A stretch of DNA of 64,000 bases from Bacillus subtilis (GTDB taxonomy: Bacteria; Pseudomonadota; Alphaproteobacteria; Rhizobiales; Rhizobiaceae), in the NCBI GenBank assembly GCA_021733665.1, contig JAHREI010000001.1, positions 620,001 to 684,000 of the forward strand. The letters are read 5' to 3'. The translations under genes were made by a program, and so were the position numbers. How positions within the stretch are numbered: the stretch's first letter is position 1; every line of letters starts with the position of its first letter. The notes beneath the pieces were generated by a model. The model did not search any database, was not told where the DNA came from, and saw only the letters and a list, made by a program, of their open reading frames with translations. This document shows positions 1 through 8,888 of this stretch, piece by piece.

Positions 1-18
1 CTTTGGTTTGGAAATGCT

Positions 19-1575
19 TCAGCGCTTTTCAGGGGCGATGAAAGTGGCTTTATAGGTTGCCGATTCAGTGCCGTTAATGTCACGAACCGTCATAGTGAAA
101 GGTGTGCTGCCTGCTGCAATGGCATCTTTAGGCATCACAACAAAGACTTTCAATGTTTTCAGGCGATCCGGCTCGGCATTGAAAACATGCTTGCCCGAAC
201 CGTCAGCAGCCTGATCAGGGACATTGATCTCTGCCTGTGGCAGGCCGTCCACGATCAGTTCAAACTGGCGTGGTTCATTGACCATGTTGAGCAGTTTAAC
301 CGTGTAACCATTACGAATGGAGCCGTCAGACAGCAGCACATATTGCGGGTTGCGATCCTGCAGAACGTTAATGCCAATCCGCTCGCGCATCAGCAGCGTT
401 GTAATCAGCGCCACACCGATCAGCGCCCAGATCGAGAAATAGAACAGGCTGCGCGGACGGAACACTTTGGACATTTTCAGCTGCTGCACCTTATCATTAA
501 AGGTGTTTTTAGCTTCATACACACGAGCCGGTTCAATCGGAGCGGTGCCGTCATTGGTGGCCAGTGCCATATTGGCATCGTAGTCGGACAAGGTGGAATA
601 AGAAATCAAACCACGCGGTTTACCGATTTTGTCCATAACCGAGTTACAGGCATCAATACACAGCGCACAGGTAATGCATTCCAGCTGTTGCCCGTCACGG
701 ATATCAATCCCCATCGGACAAACGGCAACACAGGCATTACAGTCAACGCAGTCACCAACGCTCTCACCGGCAGCGATGGCCTTCTTGGAGTTACGTGTCC
801 GTGGTTCGCCGCGCCAGTCATTATAGGTCACTGTGAGCGAGTTCTCATCAAGCATAGCTGCCTGAATACGCGGCCACGGGCACATATAGGTACAGACCTG
901 TTCGCGCATCAGTCCGCCGAACACATAGGTCGTGGCTGTCAGAATGGCGACAGTGATATAGGCGACCATCGCGGCCTGACCGGTAATAAACTCCATTGCC
1001 AGTGTCGGTGCGTCAGCAAAATAGAAAATCCATGCGCCACCGGTCATAATGGCAATCGCCAGCCAGATCGTGTGTTTGGTTACACGTTTTACCAGTTTGT
1101 TGGCATTCATCGGGGTGTTGTCGAGTTTGATACGCGCATTGCGGTCACCTTCAACAGCGCGCTCAACAACGAGAAACAGATCAACCCAGACGGTTTGCGG
1201 GCAGGTATAGCCGCACCATGCGCGCCCCGCGACACTGGTGACAAGGAACAGCCCGATACCGGCCATAATCAGCATACCGGCTACGTAATAGAATTCTTGC
1301 GGCCAGATTTCGATGAAGAAGAAGTAGAAACGGCGATGGGCAATATCAATCAGAACTGCCTGATCCGGTGCATAAGGACCACGATCCCAGCGCAGCCACG
1401 GCGTGAGATAATAGATGCCCAGCGTGATGAACATGATAATCCACTTGAAACGGCGGAAATCACCGCTCGCTCGTTTCGGGAAAACCTTGACGCGTGCAGC
1501 ATAAAGAGGACTGCGTTTTCCAGACGAATTAACTGCCTGTGCATCAATACGTTCAAACTCACCAGTATCAGACAT
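19..1575 (-). CDS. ccoG: Cytochrome c oxidase accessory protein CcoG (FixG/RdxA family)
   Basis: Membrane-bound polyferredoxin-like protein needed for maturation of cbb3 oxidase; the family has been linked to copper reduction for the CuB site. The 518-residue product has an N-terminal hydrophobic part with CGYTC (C121, C125) and CTYMC (C228, C232) motifs. Two ferredoxin-type 4Fe-4S clusters follow (Cys 276/279/282/286 and 300/303/306/310). A periplasmic Ig-like C-terminal domain follows a TM segment near residues 380-397. Length is normal for the family. It lies downstream of ccoP on the same strand, separated by about 205 bases rich in inverted repeats, so it may be partly uncoupled from ccoNOQP. 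fixH/ccoI would be expected just beyond the left edge but is not visible. Confidence 0.95.
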   Translation of the reverse strand: MSDTGEFERIDAQAVNSSGKRSPLYAARVKVFPKRASGDFRRFKWIIMFITLGIYYLTPWLRWDRGPYAPDQAVLIDIAHRRFYFFFIEIWPQEFYYVAGMLIMAGIGLFLVTSVAGRAWCGYTCPQTVWVDLFLVVERAVEGDRNARIKLDNTPMNANKLVKRVTKHTIWLAIAIMTGGAWIFYFADAPTLAMEFITGQAAMVAYITVAILTATTYVFGGLMREQVCTYMCPWPRIQAAMLDENSLTVTYNDWRGEPRTRNSKKAIAAGESVGDCVDCNACVAVCPMGIDIRDGQQLECITCALCIDACNSVMDKIGKPRGLISYSTLSDYDANMALATNDGTAPIEPARVYEAKNTFNDKVQQLKMSKVFRPRSLFYFSIWALIGVALITTLLMRERIGINVLQDRNPQYVLLSDGSIRNGYTVKLLNMVNEPRQFELIVDGLPQAEINVPDQAADGSGKHVFNAEPDRLKTLKVFVVMPKDAIAAGSTPFTMTVRDINGTESATYKATFIAPEKR

Positions 1576-1641
1576 GGTATACTCCGGGGGCTAGAGCAGT
1601 TTGAAAGCTTGGGGTGTTTTCATCAATAACTGCGCTAATAA

Positions 1642-1768
1642 TTAATCAGAGCGGTACCGGCCGGAGCGGAAAGCTGTACTTTGGCAGTACCGTTCTGATT
1701 AACTTCCCGATGTTTTAATAATCGGGCTGCTTGGTTGCTTACCGGCCGGTGTATTAGGCTCCGGCCGG
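1642..1768 (-). promoter_or_regulatory. Three consecutive inverted repeats between ccoP and ccoG
   Basis: The 205-base gap between ccoP and ccoG holds three stem-loops. Arms 1642-1657 and 1687-1702 pair in 15 of 16 positions around a 29-base loop. CCCGAT/ATCGGG pair at 1706-1711 and 1721-1726. The 8-base palindrome CCGGCCGG occurs at 1742-1749 and 1761-1768. The last lies just after the ccoP stop in the direction of transcription. No clear T-run follows any stem, so this may be an attenuator, mRNA stabiliser or factor-dependent terminator lowering ccoG expression relative to ccoNOQP. Confidence 0.5.
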
Positions 1769-1780
1769 CAATGATTTTTC

Positions 1781-2644
1781 TTACTCACCACCACCGAGGG
1801 AGTGAACATAGATAGCCAGCTGCTTAACAGTGGTATCGCCGAGACGGACTTCCCATGCCGGCATGACACCGTGCTGAGGTTTTCTGACCTGTTTGGCAAT
1901 ATCAGCTTCAGATGAACCATAGAGCCAGATTGCATCGGTCAGATCCGGCGCGCCGAATTCCTTGCTGCCCTTGGCATTTTCGCCATGGCAGGCTGCGCAG
2001 TTTTCAGCAAAGATCTGCTGACCGGCAGGGATGAGTTTGGCATCGTGCGGTGTCGATGTCAGGCTGGTCACATAGGCTGCGACTTCGCGGATTTGCTGCG
2101 GCTCCAGAATATCGCCGTAAGCAGGCATTTCCGAGATGCGTGTATCATCGTCATCTTTGGCGCGGACACCGTGACGGATGGTCTGCAGGATTTCGTCAAT
2201 CGAACCGCCCCACAGCCAGTCATCATCATTCAGGTTCGGATAACCAGGTGCACCCTGCGCACCGGAACCATGACACTGAACACAGTTCACACGGAATGCT
2301 GCTGCGCCACCGGCAATCGCAAACTGGTTGAGCTGCGGATCAGCCATGATTTCCTGAACGGACTTTTCCTTGATAGCTGTCAGGGTTTCCTGACGTTCAC
2401 CCTGAATGCGTGCGTTTTCTTTCCAGAAATCACCACGGCTCGACCATTCCAGTACACCGGTCGTCGCACCGTTGATCAGCGGCCATGCCGGATAAGCGAT
2501 GGTATAGGCAATCGCCCAGACAATTGTTGCGTAGTAAGCATAGAGCCACCAACGCGGCATCGGGTTGTCGAGTTCTTTAATGCCGTCCCATTCGTGGCCG
2601 GTTGTCTCAACGCCTGTTACGTCGTCAATTTGCTTTTCACTCAT
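1781..2644 (-). CDS. ccoP: cbb3-type cytochrome c oxidase subunit III, diheme cytochrome c
   Basis: Electron-entry subunit of the high-affinity cbb3 terminal oxidase. It carries two c-type hemes and passes electrons from the cytochrome bc1 complex/cytochrome c to CcoO and CcoN. The 287-residue product has an N-terminal anchor (about 34-54) and two periplasmic cytochrome c domains with CVQCH (121-125) and CAACH (216-220). Methionine ligand candidates are the SEMPAY and VMPAW motifs. The ATG at 2644 is chosen over in-frame upstream starts because it gives the usual N-terminus and overlaps the ccoQ stop by 8 bases, implying translational coupling. Confidence 0.95.
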   Translation of the reverse strand: MSEKQIDDVTGVETTGHEWDGIKELDNPMPRWWLYAYYATIVWAIAYTIAYPAWPLINGATTGVLEWSSRGDFWKENARIQGERQETLTAIKEKSVQEIMADPQLNQFAIAGGAAAFRVNCVQCHGSGAQGAPGYPNLNDDDWLWGGSIDEILQTIRHGVRAKDDDDTRISEMPAYGDILEPQQIREVAAYVTSLTSTPHDAKLIPAGQQIFAENCAACHGENAKGSKEFGAPDLTDAIWLYGSSEADIAKQVRKPQHGVMPAWEVRLGDTTVKQLAIYVHSLGGGE

Positions 2645-2795
2645 TGTTTTCGTCCTTGAACGGAATGGCTTTCGCAGCATCGGCAACTTGTTTGCTGCCT
2701 GGACGGAAGGCGTAGAAGACAACAAAAAGGAAGAAGAGGAACATGCCTAACAGCCCCCAGCTGTCGGCAAAGTGGCGCAAGGTATTATAATCCAT
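2637..2795 (-). CDS. ccoQ: cbb3-type cytochrome oxidase small subunit CcoQ (FixQ)
   Basis: A 52-residue protein with a single hydrophobic segment (about 14-30) followed by a short polar tail ending DENNE. It is the small CcoQ subunit that stabilises the cbb3 complex. It sits in the canonical N-O-Q-P order: 11 bases after the ccoO stop, with an AGGAGGTTTGGC-like ribosome binding site, and its stop overlaps the ccoP start (ATGAGTGA). Size, position and topology identify it; sequence conservation in this family is low. Confidence 0.92.
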   Translation of the reverse strand: MDYNTLRHFADSWGLLGMFLFFLFVVFYAFRPGSKQVADAAKAIPFKDENNE

Positions 2796-2806
2796 GCCAA
2801 ACCTCC

Positions 2807-3538
2807 TTAGCGTGACTTAGGCGACTGGTCATAGGTTGAGAAGTCAACCAATGTGCCCAACATCTGCAGATAAGCGACAAGTGCATCCATTTCGCTGATG
2901 ACCTTCGGATTACCGTCGAAATCGCCGACTTTGGCTTTCGGGTAACGGGCGAGCAGTGCTGTGGTATCCGCATCCGGATCAGCCTGTGCCTTGATGTCTA
3001 CCAGAGCATTATCCAGCATTTCCTGTGTGTATGGTACGCCGACAGCCACATTGGCTTTCAGATCCGCAACAATGCTGTTCATGTTCAGCGGTGTATCCAT
3101 CAGGAAGGCATATTTCGGCATCACAGATTCAGGCACGACTGCGCGTGGCTCAATCAGATGCTGCACATGCCATTCATTGGAATAACGGCCGCCGACACGC
3201 GCCAGATCAGGCCCTGTACGCTTGGAACCCCACTGGAACGAATGGTCATACATGCTTTCAGCCGCAAGGCTGTAATGGCCATAACGCTCTACCTCATCAC
3301 GGAACGGACGGATCATCTGGGAGTGACAGGTATAGCAACCTTCACGCACATAGATATTACGACCGGCCAGCTCGAGAGGAGAGTAGGGGCGTACGCCCTC
3401 TACTTTCTCAATGGTGTTCTGCAACCAGAACAGCGGAGCGATTTCCACGAGACCGCCGACAGTCACAACAACAAGTGAACCGATCAGCAATAAAGTAGCG
3501 TTTTTTTCAATCAGCGAGTGTTTTTTGAGAATAGACAT
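2807..3538 (-). CDS. ccoO: cbb3-type cytochrome c oxidase subunit II, monoheme
   Basis: Membrane-anchored monoheme cytochrome c of the cbb3 oxidase, relaying electrons from CcoP to the catalytic subunit. The 243-residue product has one N-terminal TM helix (about 15-38) and the heme motif CYTCH at 68-72, followed by the family-typical [15 protein letters not shown] stretch. A probable axial methionine is in the ESVMPKY motif (near 140). It follows ccoN by 14 bases and precedes ccoQ by 11 bases on the minus strand, so all four subunits are cotranscribed. Confidence 0.96.
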   Translation of the reverse strand: MSILKKHSLIEKNATLLLIGSLVVVTVGGLVEIAPLFWLQNTIEKVEGVRPYSPLELAGRNIYVREGCYTCHSQMIRPFRDEVERYGHYSLAAESMYDHSFQWGSKRTGPDLARVGGRYSNEWHVQHLIEPRAVVPESVMPKYAFLMDTPLNMNSIVADLKANVAVGVPYTQEMLDNALVDIKAQADPDADTTALLARYPKAKVGDFDGNPKVISEMDALVAYLQMLGTLVDFSTYDQSPKSR

Positions 3539-3552
3539 AACTCACCTGCTCC

Positions 3553-5193
3553 TTATTCTGCCGGTTTCAAGTATGGGCCGGTATTCGTGGTTTTAATGAT
3601 CGGAGTGGAGCCCGGAATAAGGACTTCATTTCTCTGATCACCTTTGATCGTCTTGTAGACGTTCCAGGCCATGACGAAACCACCGGACAGATACAGTACG
3701 CCGCCAAGTGTACGGATGACGTAGTAAGGGAACATGGCTGCCACTGTTTCAGCGAAGGAGTAAACCAGGAAGCCCTGATCATCATATTCGCGCCACATCA
3801 GACCCTGCTGGATACCGGCAACCCACATAGCAGCGGCGTAAAGCACGATACCAAGTGTTGCGAGCCAGAAGTGCCAGTTGACCATACGGATTGAGTAAAG
3901 ACGTTCGCGGTTCCACAGGCGCGGTACAAGATAGTACACGGCAGCAAAAGTGATCATACCATTCCAGCCCAGAGCACCGGCATGAACGTGACCAATGGTC
4001 CAGTCTGTATAGTGCGACAGGGAGTTAACGGCCTTAATCGACATCAGCGGGCCTTCGAATGTTGCCATACCGTAGAAGGCAATCGCAGCAACCATCAGAC
4101 GAACGACCGGGTCGGTACGGATCTTGTCCCATGCACCGGAAAGCGTCATCAGACCGTTGATCATACCACCCCATGACGGCATCCACAGCACGATCGAGAA
4201 GACCATACCCAGTGTCTGCGCCCAGTCAGGCAGCGCTGTATAATGAAGGTGGTGAGGACCGGCCCAGATATACAGGAAGATAATCGACCAGAAGTGTACG
4301 ATCGACAGGCGGTAGGAATAAACCGGACGGTCAACCTGTTTTGGTACGAAGTAATACATCATCGCAAGGAAAGGCACTGTCAGGAAGAAGGCCACGGCAT
4401 TATGACCGTACCACCACTGGGTGACCGCATCCTGCACGCCGGAGAAAGCCGAATAGCTTTTCACGCCGAGGAAGGAGACCGGAATTGCCAGATTGTTGAT
4501 GACGTGCAGCATGGCAACGGTGATGATGAAGGACAGATAGAACCAGTTGGCCACATAAATGTGCGGTTCTTTACGCTTCATCAGCGTACCCATGAAAATC
4601 ACGAGATAGACGACCCAGACAATGGTCAGCCAGATGTCGACATACCATTCCGGTTCTGCATATTCACGCGACTGGGTGATGCCCAGAAGATAGCCGGTAC
4701 CGGCCATCACGATGAACAGGTTGTAGCCCCAGAACACGAACCATGCCAGATCGCCGCCGTAAAGGCGCGCACGGCAGGTACGCTGAACCACATAGAAAGA
4801 TGTGGCGATCAGGGCGTTACCGCAGAAAGCAAAAATAACAGCTGATGTGTGCAACGGACGGACACGGCCAAAATTTAGCCATGGTCCGAGGTTCAAATCA
4901 GGGAAAGCGAGCTGCGCAGCAATGACAACGCCGACGAGGAAGCCGACGACACCCCAGAACACTGTGGCAATGATACCATAGCGGATCGGGCCATCCATAT
5001 AAACGGAATTGTCTTCTTTCACAGGTTTCAGGCTGTAATCTGCATTACGCAGCAACAGCACTGTGAAAACAACGAGTGTAAAGAACAGAACCCACATATG
5101 GCTTCTGAATAATGGATCATGCGTAAAGCCCGCGGCTAGCAGTGCCAGAAAAGCACCCACCCCCGAGATTACAATTCCCGCAGCGTAATTCAT
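3553..5193 (-). CDS. ccoN: cbb3-type cytochrome c oxidase subunit I, catalytic
   Basis: Heme-copper oxidase subunit I that reduces O2 at the heme b3-CuB centre and pumps protons, with high O2 affinity for microaerobic respiration. The product is 546 residues with about 12 hydrophobic segments. Conserved histidine motifs include [22 protein letters not shown] (CuB ligand region), [13 protein letters not shown], and the heme-ligand [13 protein letters not shown]. The ATG at 5193 has an AGGGGAA ribosome binding site and gives the usual N-terminus; the in-frame extension to 5259 lacks one. First gene of the operon, about 100 bases downstream of a perfect FNR/FixK palindrome. Confidence 0.96.
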   Translation of the reverse strand: MNYAAGIVISGVGAFLALLAAGFTHDPLFRSHMWVLFFTLVVFTVLLLRNADYSLKPVKEDNSVYMDGPIRYGIIATVFWGVVGFLVGVVIAAQLAFPDLNLGPWLNFGRVRPLHTSAVIFAFCGNALIATSFYVVQRTCRARLYGGDLAWFVFWGYNLFIVMAGTGYLLGITQSREYAEPEWYVDIWLTIVWVVYLVIFMGTLMKRKEPHIYVANWFYLSFIITVAMLHVINNLAIPVSFLGVKSYSAFSGVQDAVTQWWYGHNAVAFFLTVPFLAMMYYFVPKQVDRPVYSYRLSIVHFWSIIFLYIWAGPHHLHYTALPDWAQTLGMVFSIVLWMPSWGGMINGLMTLSGAWDKIRTDPVVRLMVAAIAFYGMATFEGPLMSIKAVNSLSHYTDWTIGHVHAGALGWNGMITFAAVYYLVPRLWNRERLYSIRMVNWHFWLATLGIVLYAAAMWVAGIQQGLMWREYDDQGFLVYSFAETVAAMFPYYVIRTLGGVLYLSGGFVMAWNVYKTIKGDQRNEVLIPGSTPIIKTTNTGPYLKPAE

Positions 5194-5295
5194 GAAGATT
5201 CCCCTCGCGCGCGCAACAAGTTTTGCCCGGTTCCTGCGGGAATGCCGCAATACGAGCAATATGGATCCATTATATGAAACGGCGAAAAATAGTCA

Positions 5296-5309
5296 TTGAT
5301 TTAAATCAA
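5296..5309 (-). promoter_or_regulatory. FNR/FixK anaerobox upstream of ccoN
   Basis: A perfect TTGAT-N4-ATCAA palindrome lies about 103 bases before the ccoN start. This is the consensus for Crp/Fnr-family regulators (FnrN, FixK) that induce cbb3 oxidase under low oxygen in alphaproteobacteria. The match is seen directly; the regulator itself is not in this window. A degenerate second site (TTGAT-N4-ATTAA on the minus strand) lies at 5454-5467. Confidence 0.8.
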
Positions 5310-6158
5310 ACAGAGCGCCGTGCTACAGGGCATAAAACCGGCTCTGATTTTACATTTTTTCTTATGTGACAAGACTGTTGTAAAACATGATGCAAGTGTT
5401 GATTTTATTAATTCAAAAGATATTTAATTCTAATATTCAAAACCATAATTATCTTAATATAAATCAATGATTTAACGTTTTTCATAAAATGTATCCATGC
5501 AGTATTTTCAGTAATTTCTGAAAATTTTGTATAAAAATCACTGCCTTTAAATAAAAGAATTTCTGCGGATAAGTCGCTTGTTTTTACTGCATAAATACCT
5601 CTGCCATCAGGCCTCGGACAGGAGGCTGAAGGGGTGGGGCTGATTGTCGCTGAGGGGGCTTGGCCATAGCTGCAATGCTAAAATTTCGGGTGCTTATCCG
5701 CTTAAGAGCGGGTGAACTGGCATCTTTACTTTGGAATGATTCTCACCTTTGATGCATGCACAGATGACTGATGCGGAGCGGCAAAAAAAACGGATTACCT
5801 GACGCGGGCAAGCACTCTTTATTATATTTACATTATGCATAAATGCTCTGACTCTATGCAATTTTCGTCTTAGAAATTGTCAACATTTGTGTCTGGGGCT
5901 CTTGCTTTGGTACCAGTTTTTTGCAAGCATGATGTAACAAATAAGAAGAAATGCTGACGGAGCAGCCGGTCAACAAGACTGGCGCTTAACGGACAGTACA
6001 GGGGAATAGAAAGCCACCGGATTTCGTATGCCGGATCTCATGGAAGTGAGGCTTTTCCTCAGCTCTATTACTAACCTTCCCGATAATAATCATCGGTAGG
6101 GAACGCTGAATTATGTCTTGTCTTTGCAAGGGGCAGGGTGCTGGGAGATTGACAGAAT
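5310..6158. other. Long intergenic region without a recognisable gene; possible ncRNA island
   Basis: Between the ccoN control region and the amidohydrolase at 6159 I find no convincing protein gene on either strand. The first 300 bases are strongly AT-rich. A distinctly GC-richer island at about 5605-5715 carries two small stem-loops (GCCTC/GAGGC at 5611-5626 and CCGCT/AGCGG around 5698-5711). It is followed by an Irr/Fur-like imperfect repeat (TTTGGAA-TGA-TTCTCAC, 5730-5746). Such islands in AT-rich gaps can mark a small RNA, but no known RNA family is recognised here. Confidence 0.3.
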
Positions 6159-7784
6159 ATGAAATATGCAGATCTCGTCCTATCGGGCGGGCGGATTTTT
6201 TGCGGCCTGGATGAGGGCTTTGTTGAGGCACTTGCAATTGCTGACGGTAAGGTTCTGGCCACCGGTACAGCCGCAGAAATCAAGGCGCTGGCCGGTGAGG
6301 CAACGCGGCATATTGATCTGCACGGGCGGGTTGCCGTTCCGGGACTGAATGATGCCCATATGCATCTTCTGATGCTTGGCGTTGCCATGAATGAGATTAA
6401 CCTGCGACCTGAATCCGGTGTGCGCAGTCTCGATGAAATTTTCAAACGTATCACTGATGTTGTGGCGCAGAAGCCGGCAGGCGAGTGGGTCTGCGGCGGC
6501 GGTTATGATCATTATGAACTGACAGAGCAGCGTCATCCGACCATCGAAGAGCTGGATGCGATTGCACCGGATCATCCGGTTTATATCACCCGTACCTGTG
6601 GCCATGTTGGTATTGCCAATAGCTCAGCCATGCGTCTGGCCGGTATTACTCACGATACACCAAGCCCGTCCGGTGGCCTGATTGAAAAGCGCAATGGCAA
6701 ATTATCCGGCCTGCTCGCAGAATCCGGTATGCGTGTGGTTACGGATAAAATTCCGCCACTGAGTCGTGAAGAGCTGAAGGCTGCGATTACCCGTGCTGCG
6801 GAATTCATGCTTTCGCAGGGCTTCACGAGCGTGATGGATGCCGCTGTCGGTATGGGCTATGGCATGGAAGAGCTGCATGCCTATGAGGAACTGGCAGCAA
6901 GTGGTGATCTGCCGATCCGCACATGGATTTGTATCTATGGCAATCATGACGGTATTGGCGATCAGGCCTATGAACAGGGTTTTCGTGCGAAACGCCAGAC
7001 CGGAAACTTACGCTACGGCGCGATGAAAGTATTCTCGGATGGCAGTGCCGGTGGCCTGACAGCTGCGATGAGCGAGCCTTATGTGGCAGGCGATCCGAAT
7101 AATTTCGGCATTTTCTGCTATTCGGATGAGGAGATGCATAAATCCCTCAAGCATTATCATGAATTGGGCTATCAGTTGGCTATTCATGCGATTGGTGATG
7201 CCGCGATTGAGCAGGTGCTGTCCGGTATTGAAAATGCGGATAGTGCAGAGCAGCCGATTAAAAACCGCCGTCACCGTATTGAACATTGCGGTTTTCTGAG
7301 CGACAGCCAGATTGAACGTATGGCAAAAGCCGGAATTGATCCGGTGCCGCAGCCAATGTTCATCTATGAATTCGGCGATTTGTATGTTGCCAATCTGGGC
7401 GAAAAACGTGCCCATGAATCCTATCCGATGCGTAAATGGATGGATGCCGGTTTGCATCCGGCAGCGTCTTCCGATGCACCGGTCACCTCCACCAATCCGT
7501 TCCAGAATATCTATACGCTCATCACCCGCAAGACCAAGATCGGCTCGGTGATTGGTGGTGATCAGCGTCTGACACGGGAAGAGGCGATCCACGCTTACAC
7601 GCATTTCGGTGCCTATACGCAGTTTGCGGAACAGGAAACCGGACGACTGGTCGCCGGTATGGCTGCGGATATTGCCGTGTTGTCGAAGGATATCTTCACT
7701 TGTGATGAGGAAGAAATCCGCAACGATGTGGTCTGCGATATGACCGTGCTTGACGGCAAAGTCGTATTCGAGCGGCAGGTATAA
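6159..7784 (+). CDS. Metal-dependent amidohydrolase, YtcJ-like (Amidohydro_3 family)
   Basis: Predicted cytoplasmic hydrolase of C-N bonds in an amide, imide or formamide-type substrate; the exact substrate is unknown. The 541-residue protein shows the family signature: N-terminal beta-sandwich, DAHMH (His67 and His69, first metal ligands), then HRIEHCGF and a late SSDAPV motif with the catalytic Asp. Length matches YtcJ homologues (about 540). The ATG is preceded by a GGGAG ribosome binding site. It is upstream of, and on the same strand as, a peptide-type ABC importer and a second amidohydrolase, so it probably acts on what that importer brings in. Separated from the importer by a palindromic element. 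Confidence 0.85.
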   Translation: MKYADLVLSGGRIFCGLDEGFVEALAIADGKVLATGTAAEIKALAGEATRHIDLHGRVAVPGLNDAHMHLLMLGVAMNEINLRPESGVRSLDEIFKRITDVVAQKPAGEWVCGGGYDHYELTEQRHPTIEELDAIAPDHPVYITRTCGHVGIANSSAMRLAGITHDTPSPSGGLIEKRNGKLSGLLAESGMRVVTDKIPPLSREELKAAITRAAEFMLSQGFTSVMDAAVGMGYGMEELHAYEELAASGDLPIRTWICIYGNHDGIGDQAYEQGFRAKRQTGNLRYGAMKVFSDGSAGGLTAAMSEPYVAGDPNNFGIFCYSDEEMHKSLKHYHELGYQLAIHAIGDAAIEQVLSGIENADSAEQPIKNRRHRIEHCGFLSDSQIERMAKAGIDPVPQPMFIYEFGDLYVANLGEKRAHESYPMRKWMDAGLHPAASSDAPVTSTNPFQNIYTLITRKTKIGSVIGGDQRLTREEAIHAYTHFGAYTQFAEQETGRLVAGMAADIAVLSKDIFTCDEEEIRNDVVCDMTVLDGKVVFERQV

Positions 7785-7826
7785 CTGATCTGGCCTGAGG
7801 TGCTGAAAGCGTCTCAGGCTGACAGC

Positions 7827-7931
7827 TACAGCATAATTCCTTAAACTTGAATCAATTCAAGGTAAAATTATGCTGTAAATATAAAGCGTTAGAGCGATCT
7901 TTGTGCGCCCAAGAAGGCGCACGACGCTCTA
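7827..7931. repeat. Tandem pair of long intergenic palindromes
   Basis: Two adjacent inverted repeats fill the gap between the amidohydrolase and the permease. The first (7827-7877) has perfect 12-base arms, TACAGCATAATT at 7827-7838 and its complement at 7866-7877, with an inner CTTGAA/TTCAAG palindrome. The second (7890-7931) has outer arms TAGAGCG/CGCTCTA and inner arms GTGCGCC/GGCGCAC. The form resembles the palindromic intergenic repeats of Brucellaceae and other Hyphomicrobiales. I see no second copy in this window. It may act as an mRNA stabiliser or attenuator between the two genes. Confidence 0.65.
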
Positions 7932-7946
7932 GAGAAAGGCAATTTC

Positions 7947-8888
7947 ATGCTTCGGCACACGTTACAACGTCTGCTTCTCGCTTTGCCGGTCATGTTCGGT
8001 GTGCTGTTGCTCGGCTTTTTGCTGATGCAGGTGGTGCCGACTGATCCGGCGCAGGTGCGCGCAGGACCAACCGCAACTCAGGAACTGGTTGAAGCCATCC
8101 GGCGTGATCTCGGCCTTGACCAGCCTTTGTGGAAACAGTTTTTCTATTATGTCGGCCGTCTGATGCATGGTGATCTCGGCGTATCCATCATTAACAATGT
8201 GCCGGTTTCTCAGGAACTGGGTGCCACAATCGGCCCGACACTGGAGCTGATGGTTGTGTCCCTGATCTGGGCAATTCCGCTCGGTATTTTGCTTGGCACA
8301 GTCGGTGCCTATTATCGCGGCTCGCTGCTGGACCGTTCGATCATGGCTGTGTCAGTTGCTGGTGTGTCGATCCCTGTGTTCTTTCTAGGTCTGGTACTGG
8401 TCTGGCTGTTCGGCTTTAAATATCCGATCCTGCCATTTACCGGTCGTCTCGGACCATTGTGGACATGGGAAGGTTTCACCAGCATTATTCTGCCTGCAAT
8501 TACGCTGGGTGGTGTGTTTGTTGGTCCTGTCGCCCGTATGACCCGTACATCCGTTCTGGATGTGCTTGGTGCAGATCATATCCGTACTGCACGCGCTAAA
8601 GGTCTGAAAGAGCGTAAGGTCGTTACCCGCCATGCGCTGCGCAATGCGCTGGTGCCGGTTGTCACGCTAATCGGTTTACAGATCGGCTTTTTGCTCGGTG
8701 GTGCTGTGGTGGTTGAGACCGTATTCTCATGGCCTGGTATTGGCCGTCTGGCAGTCGGCGCTATTCTTTCCAGTGATCTGCCAATGGCACAGGGTACGAT
8801 TATCGTGATGTCTCTCGGCTTTATTCTCGTTAATCTCGGTGTTGATATTCTCTATGCGGTGCTCGACCCGCGCGTGAGAGGTGCATGA
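7947..8888 (+). CDS. Peptide/opine-type ABC transporter permease, DppB family (importer 1)
   Basis: Inner-membrane permease of a binding-protein-dependent importer (BPD_transp_1 family, DppB/OppB subgroup). The 313 residues hold six predicted TM helices, an N-terminal motif typical of DppB (LLGFLLMQVVPTDPA), and the cytoplasmic EAA-like loop (RTARAKGLKERKVVTRHAL) that contacts the ATPases. It ends with the family-typical DILYAVLDPRVR. The stop overlaps the next start by 4 bases (ATGA), so the two permeases are translationally coupled. Substrate is not determined; flanking amidohydrolases suggest an amide- or ring-containing compound rather than a dipeptide. Confidence 0.9.
   Translation: MLRHTLQRLLLALPVMFGVLLLGFLLMQVVPTDPAQVRAGPTATQELVEAIRRDLGLDQPLWKQFFYYVGRLMHGDLGVSIINNVPVSQELGATIGPTLELMVVSLIWAIPLGILLGTVGAYYRGSLLDRSIMAVSVAGVSIPVFFLGLVLVWLFGFKYPILPFTGRLGPLWTWEGFTSIILPAITLGGVFVGPVARMTRTSVLDVLGADHIRTARAKGLKERKVVTRHALRNALVPVVTLIGLQIGFLLGGAVVVETVFSWPGIGRLAVGAILSSDLPMAQGTIIVMSLGFILVNLGVDILYAVLDPRVRGA

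Noticed and set aside
1-18. Start of a fixH/ccoI gene at the left edge
   Set aside because: FixH commonly follows ccoG, but the 18 bases beyond the ccoG stop show no start codon on the minus strand.
187-1629. 480-codon open frame on the plus strand opposite ccoG
   Set aside because: It is wholly antisense to a gene with clear cysteine motifs, and its product is rich in His, Arg and Gln with no domain, typical of a shadow frame.
5454-5467. Second FNR/FixK box upstream of ccoN
   Set aside because: TTGAT-N4-ATTAA departs from the consensus in one half, lies in strongly AT-rich DNA and is about 260 bases from the ccoN start, so it is mentioned but not listed as a site.
5605-5715. Signal recognition particle RNA or tRNA in the GC-richer island
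   Set aside because: Neither the conserved SRP loop sequence nor a cloverleaf with a T-arm GTTCGA-like motif is visible.
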